Shown: positions 27,599 through 36,198, counted from the first letter of the stretch. The stretch is DNA of 64,000 nucleotides from Erythrobacter ramosus (GCF_009828055.1 NZ_WTYB01000002.1:682001-746000), one strand, 5' to 3'. Program-made: numbers and translations. Notes: generated by a model from the sequence alone, not told the origin.

Positions 27599-29011
27599 TC
27601 AGCCGCGCGGCAGTTCGAGCCGGAACAATGCTCCTCCACCCTGCGCACTCTCCACTGTCAGACTGCCATCCATCGCCTCGGCCAGACGGCGCGAGATATA
27701 GAGGCCGAGACCTGAACCCCTATCTCGTCCGCCGTCATTGTCGCGGCCCAGACGCTCGCCCTTGTCGAAGATCCGCTCGGCCTGTTCGGGTGTGACGCCG
27801 GAGCCTTCATCGGCGACGGTGACAGCCACCCTGCCCTCACTCGCTCCGTGCGCCGTGATCGTGACTGTGCTCGCCGCGGGCGAATAGGCGATCGCATTGC
27901 CGATCAGGTTGATGAGGATCTGGAGCACCCGCCGGAACTCGGCCGTGGCAACCGCCTCGCCATGCACGCCCTCGGTCACCAGCACGGTGTCGCGGTTGCG
28001 CGCACGCACACCGAGAATGCCTGCGGCCCGCACGGCTGCATCAGCCAGATCGACCGGTTCTTTCGCCGTGGCAAAGCCGGGGGTCTCGACCACTTCAAGA
28101 TCGGCGAGATCATCAAGCATCGCGGCAAGATGCTGCCCGGCGCTGGCGATGGTGCCGGCATATTCGCTGTATTCGTCGCGCAACGGCCCGGCGAGCCGAG
28201 CGCGGATCGTCTCGGCATTGGCGATGATGCGTGCGACCGGCTGGCGCAACACCGGGGTGAGCGCAGTGCCGACAAGCCGTGTGGGCGAGGTTTCGGGTGC
28301 GCCGTCCTCGGCCGGATCGGGCTCGATCGGCGCGGTGAGCGGCTCCTCGGCGATCAGCAGCAATTCGAAGCCCGCCGGGTTCTGCACATCCGTCCCCAGC
28401 GGGATCAATCGCACGCGCCAATGGCGCTGCGACCCGGCAAAGCGGCAAGTCGCCCCGTCGAGCAGCCGCCAGTGCAAGGGCTGGTGGTGGGTGATGCCGG
28501 TAAGTTCGACCAACTCGCTCCACACCGTGGCGGGCGCGGCCAGCGCAGCGAGCTGGAGCGCGGCGGCATCGGCTGCGCGGGCGCTCAACACCTGCAAGCG
28601 CTGGCGGGCATCGAGCCGGGCGCTAACTTCGGCGGTGGCGCGGTCGATCGCGTCGATTTTCTCTGCGAAGTCGCGGGCGCTGGGGGGCGTGAGCGGGCTG
28701 CGCTGCCAGTTCTCGACCAGCACTTCGCACCCGCCGCCATCATCCTCGGCCAGGGGATGGATGCGGGCGAAGCCGGAGATCTCGGCATCCCCGTCAAAGG
28801 CGCTGAAGGCGCGCGCGATCCTGAGTCCCATGCGCCGCGCTTGCTGCACCAGCGCCAAAAGCTCGGGGATCGCCAGCGTGCCGGGCAAATCGCCGCCGCA
28901 CCGCTCCTGCAATTCGGCGAGCGGCGCATCGGCGCTCAGCAGCCGGTCACGCGCATCGGTGAGGCCATAGGCGCCCAGAAGGCCGTCCGTGCGGTCCATC
29001 GTGTTCATCAC
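27599..29011 (-). CDS. Histidine-kinase-like protein lacking the phospho-accepting His
   Basis: Soluble 470-aa protein. Residues 1-240 are Ala/Leu-rich with no membrane segment and may hold a sensory fold (HHQPLHWRLLDG region). A DHp-like helical pair follows at about 245-305, then a full HATPase_c domain: N box NLIGNAIAYSP (368-378), G1 DEGSG (401-405) and G2 GSGLGLYI (432-439). Where kinases read S-H-E-L-R-T-P-L, this one reads LTPVLRQPV with Pro253 at the His position. ATP binding should be possible but autophosphorylation at the usual site is not. Its ATG overlaps the stop of the DUF2336 gene. Annotators would call it a sensor kinase; pseudokinase is the more careful name. Confidence 0.85.
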   Translation of the reverse strand: MMNTMDRTDGLLGAYGLTDARDRLLSADAPLAELQERCGGDLPGTLAIPELLALVQQARRMGLRIARAFSAFDGDAEISGFARIHPLAEDDGGGCEVLVENWQRSPLTPPSARDFAEKIDAIDRATAEVSARLDARQRLQVLSARAADAAALQLAALAAPATVWSELVELTGITHHQPLHWRLLDGATCRFAGSQRHWRVRLIPLGTDVQNPAGFELLLIAEEPLTAPIEPDPAEDGAPETSPTRLVGTALTPVLRQPVARIIANAETIRARLAGPLRDEYSEYAGTIASAGQHLAAMLDDLADLEVVETPGFATAKEPVDLADAAVRAAGILGVRARNRDTVLVTEGVHGEAVATAEFRRVLQILINLIGNAIAYSPAASTVTITAHGASEGRVAVTVADEGSGVTPEQAERIFDKGERLGRDNDGGRDRGSGLGLYISRRLAEAMDGSLTVESAQGGGALFRLELPRG

Positions 29012-29943
29012 AGCCCGCCGCCGCCGAGCAGCGCGGCGGCCCGTTCGGCCGAAACCCCGCCAAAGCCGCGCGGCAACCGGCCCGAAGGCTCGACCAGCAA
29101 CAGCTGACGCTCAATCGCGGTGGGGGACAGTTCGCCCGCGCGCAGCATAAGGGCAAGCCGCAAGCCCTGCCCTTCGTGGCAGGCGAGCACCGCGTCTCCG
29201 CGCAGTTGGCGTGTGGTGATCGACAGCGCACTCGCAAACAGCGCCAGCCCGGCATGATCCAGCGCCAGCGCCGCCATCGCCCCGCGCCGCATCGCTGCGA
29301 CCAACCGCGCGAGCAGGCCGAGCCGCCCGGTCGCCTCGTCATAACCTGCCTGCAATCGCCCTAGCGCCGCGGCGTCCTGCGCTTCGGTCTGGGCCCTGCC
29401 GATCAAGCGGTGGAACAGTTCGGCGGGCAATTCGCCCAACGGCAGCTCCATGCGGCGTTGGCCTTGGACGAACCGCGATTGCGCGGCGAGCGTGCTCATG
29501 GCGAGGCTGGCGATGGCCGGGTCTTCGGAGGCGATCAACTCCTGCAAGAGCGGGCTCAGCACCGGATCGATCGCGTGGCGTTGGTGCAAGCGTTCGGCAA
29601 TCAGCCCCTCGGCCGCGAGCGCATGGCAGAAAGCGAGCAGGACCTCGTCCGCCATCAAGACCGCGGCAAGCCGGTCGAGCGCGGCGGGATCGGCGGAGGC
29701 GTGCGCGCGGGTGACAGGATCGCGGCCCGCAAGCGCGGCCAGCAATTGCGCGGCGAGATCAAAGATCATGCCCCGGACGCGGGCGAGGATCGCCTCGCTT
29801 ACCAGCGCTTCAGCATCGCTGCTCAGAAGATGGCGCAGAACGGGGACGACCGCCGCCAGCGCGCGGCTTTCCCGCGCGAATTCATCCGTGAGGATCGCCT
29901 CGACATCAGCGTCGGCGGCCAGGTCCATCGTCTTTTCGCCCAT
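29008..29943 (-). CDS. DUF2336-like protein
   Basis: All-helical cytoplasmic protein of about 311 aa, resembling the alphaproteobacterial DUF2336 family (unknown function, often beside signalling genes). Recognisable parts are ESRALAAVVPVLRHLLSSD, VSEAILARVRGMIFDLAAQL and a central LARASADPAALDR-like repeat pattern; no catalytic motif is seen. The start could be 29943 (MGEKTMDLA) or 29928 (MDLAADAD). Its stop overlaps the kinase-like start, so the two are probably made in fixed ratio. A CtrA-like box lies in the 42-nt gap upstream. Confidence 0.7.
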   Translation of the reverse strand: MGEKTMDLAADADVEAILTDEFARESRALAAVVPVLRHLLSSDAEALVSEAILARVRGMIFDLAAQLLAALAGRDPVTRAHASADPAALDRLAAVLMADEVLLAFCHALAAEGLIAERLHQRHAIDPVLSPLLQELIASEDPAIASLAMSTLAAQSRFVQGQRRMELPLGELPAELFHRLIGRAQTEAQDAAALGRLQAGYDEATGRLGLLARLVAAMRRGAMAALALDHAGLALFASALSITTRQLRGDAVLACHEGQGLRLALMLRAGELSPTAIERQLLLVEPSGRLPRGFGGVSAERAAALLGGGGL

Positions 29944-29968
29944 ACTTGCAGGCCATAGCGCCCACATA

Positions 29969-29984
29969 GTTAAGACGGCGTTAG
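29969..29984 (-). promoter_or_regulatory. CtrA-like box upstream of the DUF2336 gene
   Basis: On the minus strand CTAA, seven bases, TTAAC: eight of nine positions of the CtrA consensus TTAA-N7-TTAAC. It begins 26 nt before the proposed ATG at 29943 and sits in the only non-coding gap here. Confidence 0.4.
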
Positions 29985-29985
29985 A

Positions 29986-31182
29986 TCAAACCCGGTCAGG
30001 ACGCAGCAGCAAAGCGAAGAGTAGCCCCAAGGCGAGACAGGCCAATCCTTCAGGCAAGACGCCAAAGGCGGCGGCAAGCGCCAGCGCGAGCAACAAGCTC
30101 GCACGGTCAGAGGCGGGGGCAGCCAACATTGCGCCGGGCTGCCCCGCGGTCAGGCGGGCGAGACCGACCACCACTGGCCCCAGCACCGCGAGCGGTTGCC
30201 ATTCGGGCCAGGGCGACAGCGCAAACCATGTGGTGAGCGCCGCCAGCCCGTCTACCGCCGCCGCCAGCACGGCTGGCCCGCGTCCTGGATCGCCCGCCCG
30301 CCTGAGCCTTGCGGATAATGCGGTATAGTCGATCGCAACGCGCGCTGCGAAGGCACCCAGCCCCGCGAGCACCAGCCCCACAGCAGGCGGGCCGAATGCT
30401 GCAAACATCACACCGATCAGCAGCAGCGCCAAAGCCAACCCGCCCGCTGCAAGCCCGCCCTGTTCAAGTCCCCTCGGAGCCAGCGCGCGCACGAGTATCG
30501 CCGCCAGCGTCGCAAGCGGCGCGCGCCAGTTGGTCGGCGCGGCGGCATCGGCGATGAGCGCCTGCTCGGCCTCGGCAACGGCAGCTGTGCCATCGGCCAG
30601 CAACCAGCGTTCCGGCACCAGCTCGCGCGCGGCGAGATCGCGGCACGGGGTTCCGGCCTGCAAGGCAAGGCGCAGCAGTAAAGAGACTGCGTCGGCATCG
30701 TCAGGAAATTCGGCCAGCTGCTGCACCGGCGCGCCGCGCATCACCAGCACGCCCGCCCAATGGCGCGCGGCATCAATCCGCTCAAAATCATCGGGGTAAG
30801 CGGCAGCGAGCGCGTGGTCAGCCGGGATGGCCGCGATCACCCTTTGCAGCGCAACGTCTCCCCCGAGCACCGCCCGCACGACCGCTGGATCGGGCACCAG
30901 CCCATCGCGCAGAATGATGAGGTCATCCTCTGACCGCACCAACGCAGGCAGTGCGGCAAAGTTCGGCAGCGCATGAAACGCCGCCCCGCCCGCTTCGATC
31001 CTGTGCTGCAATTGCAGCACTTCGTCAGAGGTGGTCTCTGTCAGGCACAGCACCCGCTCAGCGCCCAAGGATTGCAGCAGATCCGCCTGCCAGGCGAGAA
31101 CGCTGCGCCCGGCGAGCGGAAGTTCGGCGCGAAGTCCACCATCCGCGCTGCGCCGGATTGCGGCAATCAGGCCGATGCGCAT
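29986..31182 (-). CDS. Membrane protein with possible degenerate nucleotidyltransferase-like N-domain
   Basis: 398-aa protein in two parts. Residues 1-210 start MRIGLIAAIRRSADGGLRAE and contain PLAGRSVLAWQADLLQSLGAERVLCL and ILRDGLVPDPAVV, a layout like MobA/GlmU-type nucleotidyltransferases, but the glycine-rich GxGTRM nucleotide motif is missing. Residues about 225-398 are five or so membrane helices (GGLALALLLIGVMFAAFG; LLALALAAAFGVLPEG). ATG 31182 has AGGGGG upstream. Function unknown; the fold comparison is tentative. It lies between the Hpt-like and the DUF2336 genes on the same strand. Confidence 0.75.
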   Translation of the reverse strand: MRIGLIAAIRRSADGGLRAELPLAGRSVLAWQADLLQSLGAERVLCLTETTSDEVLQLQHRIEAGGAAFHALPNFAALPALVRSEDDLIILRDGLVPDPAVVRAVLGGDVALQRVIAAIPADHALAAAYPDDFERIDAARHWAGVLVMRGAPVQQLAEFPDDADAVSLLLRLALQAGTPCRDLAARELVPERWLLADGTAAVAEAEQALIADAAAPTNWRAPLATLAAILVRALAPRGLEQGGLAAGGLALALLLIGVMFAAFGPPAVGLVLAGLGAFAARVAIDYTALSARLRRAGDPGRGPAVLAAAVDGLAALTTWFALSPWPEWQPLAVLGPVVVGLARLTAGQPGAMLAAPASDRASLLLALALAAAFGVLPEGLACLALGLLFALLLRPDRV

Positions 31183-31295
31183 TTCCAACCCCCTTCCCTT
31201 AAGCCGCCAGCAAGCGGCCAAGGATTGGCGGTTTCAGAGCAGAGGTTCAAGCGGCACTGCGCGGTTTGCCCCGACGCAGCGCACGGCGCGACGAA

Positions 31296-31619
31296 TCAGC
31301 GCCGGATATCGCGATTTTGCGCGCGGTTGAAGCGGGCAAGCACAGCCTCGACCTCGCGGATCGCCATCGGCTCGCCCGGCGCAGCATGGAGCGCGATTTC
31401 AGCGGCCTGGAGCAGGTCTTCAGCGTGGAAGCTGGCAGCAAGGCCCTTCAGCCGCATCGCTGCGACATGCCAATTGCCATCACAGCGCGCGCGCTTGAGC
31501 AGATCTAGCTGCTTGGCAGCGCTTTCAAGGAAGGCAGCGCGCAGCTCACGCAGCAAGGCGGCATCGTCGCCGGCCGCTGCCGCAAGAGTCGCATCAAGAG
31601 CACCGTGATTGAAAGCCAT
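31296..31619 (-). CDS. Hpt-like protein lacking the phospho-accepting His
   Basis: Helical 107-aa protein with the framework of a histidine phosphotransfer domain: LRELRAAFLESAAKQLDLLKRA, then the core helix HVAAMRLKGLAASFHAEDLL. In Hpt domains the core reads A-H-x-L-K-G; here Met55 replaces the His. His51 lies one turn earlier and is the only His near. It may bind response regulators without transferring phosphate. Start ATG 31619 (MAFNHGALD); a TTG at 31637 in frame would add six residues. First gene of the minus-strand cluster. Confidence 0.78.
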   Translation of the reverse strand: MAFNHGALDATLAAAAGDDAALLRELRAAFLESAAKQLDLLKRARCDGNWHVAAMRLKGLAASFHAEDLLQAAEIALHAAPGEPMAIREVEAVLARFNRAQNRDIRR

Positions 31620-31642
31620 GTCAGGCAGATAGACCAAATTGG

Positions 31643-31658
31643 GTTAATGCGGGGTTTA
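31643..31658. promoter_or_regulatory. CtrA-like box in the divergent gap
   Basis: On the minus strand TAAA, seven bases, TTAAC: eight of nine positions of TTAA-N7-TTAAC. It occupies the 58-nt gap between the Hpt-like gene and the coiled-coil gene, so it could control both. Confidence 0.4.
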
Positions 31659-31677
31659 TCCCGATTCCGGCTGTGGT

Positions 31678-34239
31678 ATGACGTGGCTTATGGCAGGACG
31701 GCACCAGATGCGCGCGTTGGGGCGCAAGAGCGGCGATGACGGCGCAGGCGACATGGCTTTTGCAGAGGCTGATGGGCAGGATGGGGCATCCGAAGGGATG
31801 CTCGATCTGTCCGAAACCTGGGCAGAGGATGATGAGCTAGCGCCCTCCCCCACGCGATCCGGCTGGCTCGCGCCAAGCCTTGCGGTGCTGGTGATTGCCG
31901 GATGGAGCGGGTTTTTCGTCTGGGCTCACCTTGCTGACATTCGCGCCGGAGCCGTGCCTGCGCAATGGGCTGGCTGGGTGGTCGAATGGGCCATGCCGGT
32001 GGCCTTGGTGGGTATCGTGTGGCTGCTGGCGATGCGGTCCTCACACGCTGAGGGCAGGCGGTTTGCCGCGACCGCTGCGATGATGAATCGCGAAGGCGCC
32101 GCTCTCGAAGCGCGGCTTAAGGTGGTGAACCGCGAATTGAGCTTGGCGCGCGAATTTCTCGCCGCCGAAGCCCGCGATCTTGAGGCGCTTGGCCGGATCG
32201 CAGCGGAGCGCCTGTCCACTCATGCCGGCGAATTGCAGGCGCTGATCACCACCAATGGCGCGCAGGTCGAAGCGATTGGCACCACCAGCGAAACCGCGCT
32301 GGGCAATATGAACCGGCTGCGCGACGATCTGCCGGTGATCGCCAATGCCGCGCGCGATGTCGCCAACCAGATCGGCGGAGCGGGCCGCGTTGCAGAAGAT
32401 CAGTTGGCGCGGCTTTCGAGTGGGTTTGACCGGCTCGGCACCGCCGGCGCCGAGAGTGAGGCGCAGGTTACGCGCCTAACTGTGCAGGTGGGCGATACAC
32501 TCGGCCAGTATGAGGCGCAGCTGACCCGGATCGAAGCTATCGTCACGCAGCGGTTTGCGACCTTGCAGACGGAGGCCGAGGCCTTTCGCACCCGCATCGC
32601 CGCGCTCGAAGAAGAAGCGCTGGCTTCGCATGGCGAGCGGGCGCAAGCCGTCGCCAGCCAAAGCGAAGCGCTCGCCAATCAGTTGCGCGAAGCGGGAGAG
32701 AACGCGCGCACCAGCTATGCCGCCGCGATTGCCGCGCTGCACGAGACGCTGGTGGAGAAGCTCAATCTGGTCGACCAGCTCGACCGCAATTCTGCAACCG
32801 TTGCAAACGAGCGGATCGCCAAGCTCCGCGAAGAAGCGGTGCAATTTGAAGAGCAGCTGACGACACGCAACCGCCAGTTCGACGAGCTGATCGAACAGCG
32901 GCAGGCGGCCTTTGAGACCCATGAAGCGCAGGCGAGCGAGGTGTTGGCCCAGCGGCTGGCGGCGCTTGACGATGCGCTCGCCCAGCGGCGCGAGGCGCAG
33001 GTTGCCGAAATCGAAAAGCTGGTCGTGCAGGGTGAAGCGATGACCGAGCGGGTCGCGGAACTCGGGCGGGTCTTGGCCGAGATTGACCAGACCAGTGCGG
33101 CTGCGCGAGAGAGCCTTGGCGCGGGCCTTGGTACGCTGTCCCAGCAGCTTGGCGAGAAGCGCGCTGTGATCGCCGCAACCGAAGCACAATTGCTCCAACT
33201 GACCGACAGCAGCGTGCGTTTGCTGGAGATTTTGCAGTCCGGCGCGCGCACGTGCCACGAAGACCTCAGCACCGCGATCAGCGGAGCTAACATCGCTCTG
33301 GAAGGGGTCGAAGCGCGGGCCGACAAGGTCGAGGCGCTGATGCTGCGCAGCACGCAGGCGGGCAGCGAGTTGTCGGACTATCTCCTTCGCACCCGCGCGG
33401 AGATCGACACGGCTGAAATTGCGATTGCCGGGTTCAAGTCCCATCTCGCCGAAGAAACCGAAGATGCCCTCGCCCGACTGCAAGGCCTGCGCGGCGGCTT
33501 TGCGCGGCTTGCCGAAGAAAGCGGCACGCTGGCGGTCGAGACGCAGGACAGCCTGCGCGCATCGCTTGCGGCGCTAGAAACCGCGATCAACCGGGCCTTC
33601 GCCACGCTTGATGAAGGCGCGCGCGAGAAGACGCTGGCGCTGGCGAACAACCTCGGCGGCGAAGCGGTTGAGGTGCTCGAACGCGCGCTTCGCAACGAGG
33701 CTGCTGCGACTCTCGGCAAGCTTGAGCAGTCAGCCGCTCACGCCTCGGGCGTCGGCCGCGAGGCGGCGATCCAACTGCGCGATCAGTTGGTGAAGGTGAA
33801 CGAACTCACCGGCAATCTCGAACAACGAGTTATGCACGCGCGCGAACTCGCCGAAGAGCAGGTCAACAACGACTTCGCCCGTCGCATGGCGCTGATCACC
33901 GACAGCCTGAATTCCGCCGCGATCGACATCACTGGAGCCTTGGCCGACGAAGTGGCCGACACGGCGTGGGAAGCCTATCTCAAGGGCGACCGCGGCATCT
34001 TCACCCGCCGCGCGGTGCGGCTGATCGACAATGGCACCGCCAAGGATATCGCCGCGCTGTACAGCGCGGACGAAGCGTTCAAGGCCAATGTCAGCCGCTA
34101 CATCCACGACTTTGAAGCCATGCTGCGCCAGACGCTCTCGACCCGCGATGGCCATGTCCTGAGCGTGACGATGCTGGGTTCGGACATGGGCAAGCTCTAC
34201 GTGGCGCTGGCTCAGGCGATCCAGCGTTTCCGGACTTAA
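31678..34239 (+). CDS. Large membrane-anchored coiled-coil protein, TipN-like architecture
   Basis: 853-aa protein. An acidic cytoplasmic start (about 1-60) is followed by two membrane helices (LAPSLAVLVIAGWSGFFVWA at 64-83; WAMPVALVGIVWLLAM at 104-119) and then about 620 residues rich in Ala, Glu, Gln, Arg and Leu with heptad character, i.e. a very long coiled coil. The last 110 residues (from ALADEVADTAWEAYLKGDRG to LYVALAQAIQRFR) look like a separate conserved globular domain. Caulobacter TipN, a pole marker, has the same plan (two N-terminal membrane segments plus long coiled coil, about 880 aa), but I cannot show homology. Divergent from the Hpt-like gene. The stop shares the palindrome TTAA with the opposite DUF1467 gene. 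Confidence 0.8.
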   Translation: MTWLMAGRHQMRALGRKSGDDGAGDMAFAEADGQDGASEGMLDLSETWAEDDELAPSPTRSGWLAPSLAVLVIAGWSGFFVWAHLADIRAGAVPAQWAGWVVEWAMPVALVGIVWLLAMRSSHAEGRRFAATAAMMNREGAALEARLKVVNRELSLAREFLAAEARDLEALGRIAAERLSTHAGELQALITTNGAQVEAIGTTSETALGNMNRLRDDLPVIANAARDVANQIGGAGRVAEDQLARLSSGFDRLGTAGAESEAQVTRLTVQVGDTLGQYEAQLTRIEAIVTQRFATLQTEAEAFRTRIAALEEEALASHGERAQAVASQSEALANQLREAGENARTSYAAAIAALHETLVEKLNLVDQLDRNSATVANERIAKLREEAVQFEEQLTTRNRQFDELIEQRQAAFETHEAQASEVLAQRLAALDDALAQRREAQVAEIEKLVVQGEAMTERVAELGRVLAEIDQTSAAARESLGAGLGTLSQQLGEKRAVIAATEAQLLQLTDSSVRLLEILQSGARTCHEDLSTAISGANIALEGVEARADKVEALMLRSTQAGSELSDYLLRTRAEIDTAEIAIAGFKSHLAEETEDALARLQGLRGGFARLAEESGTLAVETQDSLRASLAALETAINRAFATLDEGAREKTLALANNLGGEAVEVLERALRNEAAATLGKLEQSAAHASGVGREAAIQLRDQLVKVNELTGNLEQRVMHARELAEEQVNNDFARRMALITDSLNSAAIDITGALADEVADTAWEAYLKGDRGIFTRRAVRLIDNGTAKDIAALYSADEAFKANVSRYIHDFEAMLRQTLSTRDGHVLSVTMLGSDMGKLYVALAQAIQRFRT

Positions 34240-34517
34240 TCGGCAGCGGACGGCGGCTTGGGCAGAAAGTCGATATCGGCGGCGGTGATCCAGCCATAGG
34301 TATAGTTGGCGACGAACAGCGCGGTCGCCACCGCCGCCACTATGGATGCGCGCGCAGCGACCTTGCCCGGCTGGAAGTTGACCGGAGCGCTGTCTGCCTG
34401 CCCAGGCACCTTCTCGATCCCCGCCTCGTCCGCCGTCTTCACGCCGAACGGCAGCATCATGAAGCCGCTCATCACGAAGAACAGGAAGTAGATCGCCGCA
34501 ATCGAGGTGATCTGCAT
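34236..34517 (-). CDS. DUF1467 family membrane protein
   Basis: 93-aa protein with two membrane helices (ITSIAAIYFLFFVMSGFMML; ARASIVAAVATALFVANY) and the loop FGVKTADEAG-x-EKVPGQADSAP that is typical of the alphaproteobacterial DUF1467 family. Unknown function. Its ATG touches the rnj stop, and the rnj-DUF1467 pairing is recurrent in this group. Confidence 0.9.
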   Translation of the reverse strand: MQITSIAAIYFLFFVMSGFMMLPFGVKTADEAGIEKVPGQADSAPVNFQPGKVAARASIVAAVATALFVANYTYGWITAADIDFLPKPPSAAD

Positions 34518-36172
34518 CAGGCCGCCGCCCCCGGCATCACCACCCGCACCTGCGGCTTCTTACCCGACCAGCGCTGCGCCGCTCGGCGAGCAGCAAGGCG
34601 TGCGGCCTCACGGATCCCGGCCACATCGCGCGCATCCTTGCCCTTCAAGCGATTGATCGCGGTCAGCACATCGCCCGCAGCTTCCTCAAGGAAGTCGGGC
34701 AAGTCCTCGTCGAGCGGCAAGCCGATCGCCTCGATCACGGGCTTAGCGCCGCGCGCCAACACCACGATCAGCACACCATCACCCGAAATGCGGCGGCGCA
34801 TGGTGATTGCGTCGCCGTCAGCCGCCGTGATGATATCGCCATCCAGCACCAGACGCCCGGCGCGCACTTCGGCGAGTTTGCCCGGCTTGCCAGGGGCGAG
34901 ACGGACCATATCGCCGTTCTTCTGCACCACCTGATGCGGGATGCCCGCAGCCTTACCGACCCGCGCCTGCTCGGCCATGTGGCGGATTTCGCCGTGGACC
35001 GGTACGAGAATTTCAGGCTTCAGCCAGCTGTAGAGCGCTTCCAACTCCGGCCGCCCCGGGTGACCCGAGACGTGGATCAGGGCCTGACGGTCGGTCACCA
35101 TCTGGATTCCGCGCGCAGCAAGCTGGTTCTGGATCTTGCCAATCGGAATTTCGTTGCCGGGGATCTGGCGTGAGGAGAACAGCACCACATCGCCTGCGAC
35201 CAGCTCAATCGGGTGGTTCATATCCGCCATGCGGCCCAAGGCGGCGCGGGGCTCACCCTGCCCCCCGGTGGCGATGATCAGCACCTCACCGCGCGGCAGG
35301 CCCATCGCGGTCTCGAAGCTGATCGGGGTCGGGAAGTCCTCAAGATAGCCATTGTCCTGCGCCACCTCGATAATCCGGTCGAGCGAACGGCCGGCGACAC
35401 ACAGCTTCCGCCCCGTCTCAATCGCGACTTCGCCGAGAGTTTGCAGGCGAGCGACATTGCTGGCGAAGGTGGTGACGACGACCCGCTTGCCCTTGTGGCG
35501 CGCGACTTCCTCCATCAGCGCACTATGGACTGCGCCTTCCGAGCCCGAGGTGTTCGGATTGAACACATTGGTCGAATCGCACACCAGTGCGAGCACGCCT
35601 TCATCGCCGATTTCGCGCAGTTCTTCCTCGGTGGTCGGTTCGCCGATGATCGGATCGTCATCGAGCTTCCAGTCGCCCGTGTGGAAAATGCGGCCGTGCG
35701 GCGTGTCGATCAGCAGCGCGTTGCCCTCGGCAATCGAGTGCGCCAGCGGGAGGTAGGTGATGGTGAATGGGCCAAGCTCAATTTCACCATGATCTTCTTC
35801 GATGATGATAATCTCGACCTTGCCGAGCAGCCCGGCCTCTTCCAGCTTGCGCGCCACCAGATCGGCGGTGAACGGCGTGGCATAAAGCGGCACGCCCAGC
35901 TCGCCCGCGAAATAGGGAACCGCGCCGATGTGATCCTCGTGCGCGTGGGTGAGGACGATGCCGATCAGGTCCTTGCGGCGCTCCTCGATGAAATCGAGAT
36001 CGGCGAAGACCAGCTCGACACCGGGATATTCATTGCCCGAAAAGGTCATGCCGAGATCGACCATGATCCACTTGCCCTGGCAGCCGTAGAGATTGACGTT
36101 CATGCCAATCTCCCCGGAACCGCCAAGGGCGAGAAACAGGAGTTCGTCTTCGGGGGTAAAATCTTTCTTCAA
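34517..36172 (-). CDS. rnj: Ribonuclease J
   Basis: Metallo-beta-lactamase-fold 5'-3' exonuclease and endonuclease for RNA maturation and turnover; 551 aa. Metal ligands are seen in THAHEDHIG (75-83), PLAHSIAEGNALLI, FHTGDWKLDD and the beta-CASP signature HVSGHPGRPELEALYSWLKPE. Only one RNase J is present here, as usual in alphaproteobacteria. 26 nt downstream of coaX on the same strand. Confidence 0.95.
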   Translation of the reverse strand: MKKDFTPEDELLFLALGGSGEIGMNVNLYGCQGKWIMVDLGMTFSGNEYPGVELVFADLDFIEERRKDLIGIVLTHAHEDHIGAVPYFAGELGVPLYATPFTADLVARKLEEAGLLGKVEIIIIEEDHGEIELGPFTITYLPLAHSIAEGNALLIDTPHGRIFHTGDWKLDDDPIIGEPTTEEELREIGDEGVLALVCDSTNVFNPNTSGSEGAVHSALMEEVARHKGKRVVVTTFASNVARLQTLGEVAIETGRKLCVAGRSLDRIIEVAQDNGYLEDFPTPISFETAMGLPRGEVLIIATGGQGEPRAALGRMADMNHPIELVAGDVVLFSSRQIPGNEIPIGKIQNQLAARGIQMVTDRQALIHVSGHPGRPELEALYSWLKPEILVPVHGEIRHMAEQARVGKAAGIPHQVVQKNGDMVRLAPGKPGKLAEVRAGRLVLDGDIITAADGDAITMRRRISGDGVLIVVLARGAKPVIEAIGLPLDEDLPDFLEEAAGDVLTAINRLKGKDARDVAGIREAARLAARRAAQRWSGKKPQVRVVMPGAAA

Positions 36173-36198
36173 TGTGTTTCCGGTTCTGTGAGAGAGGA

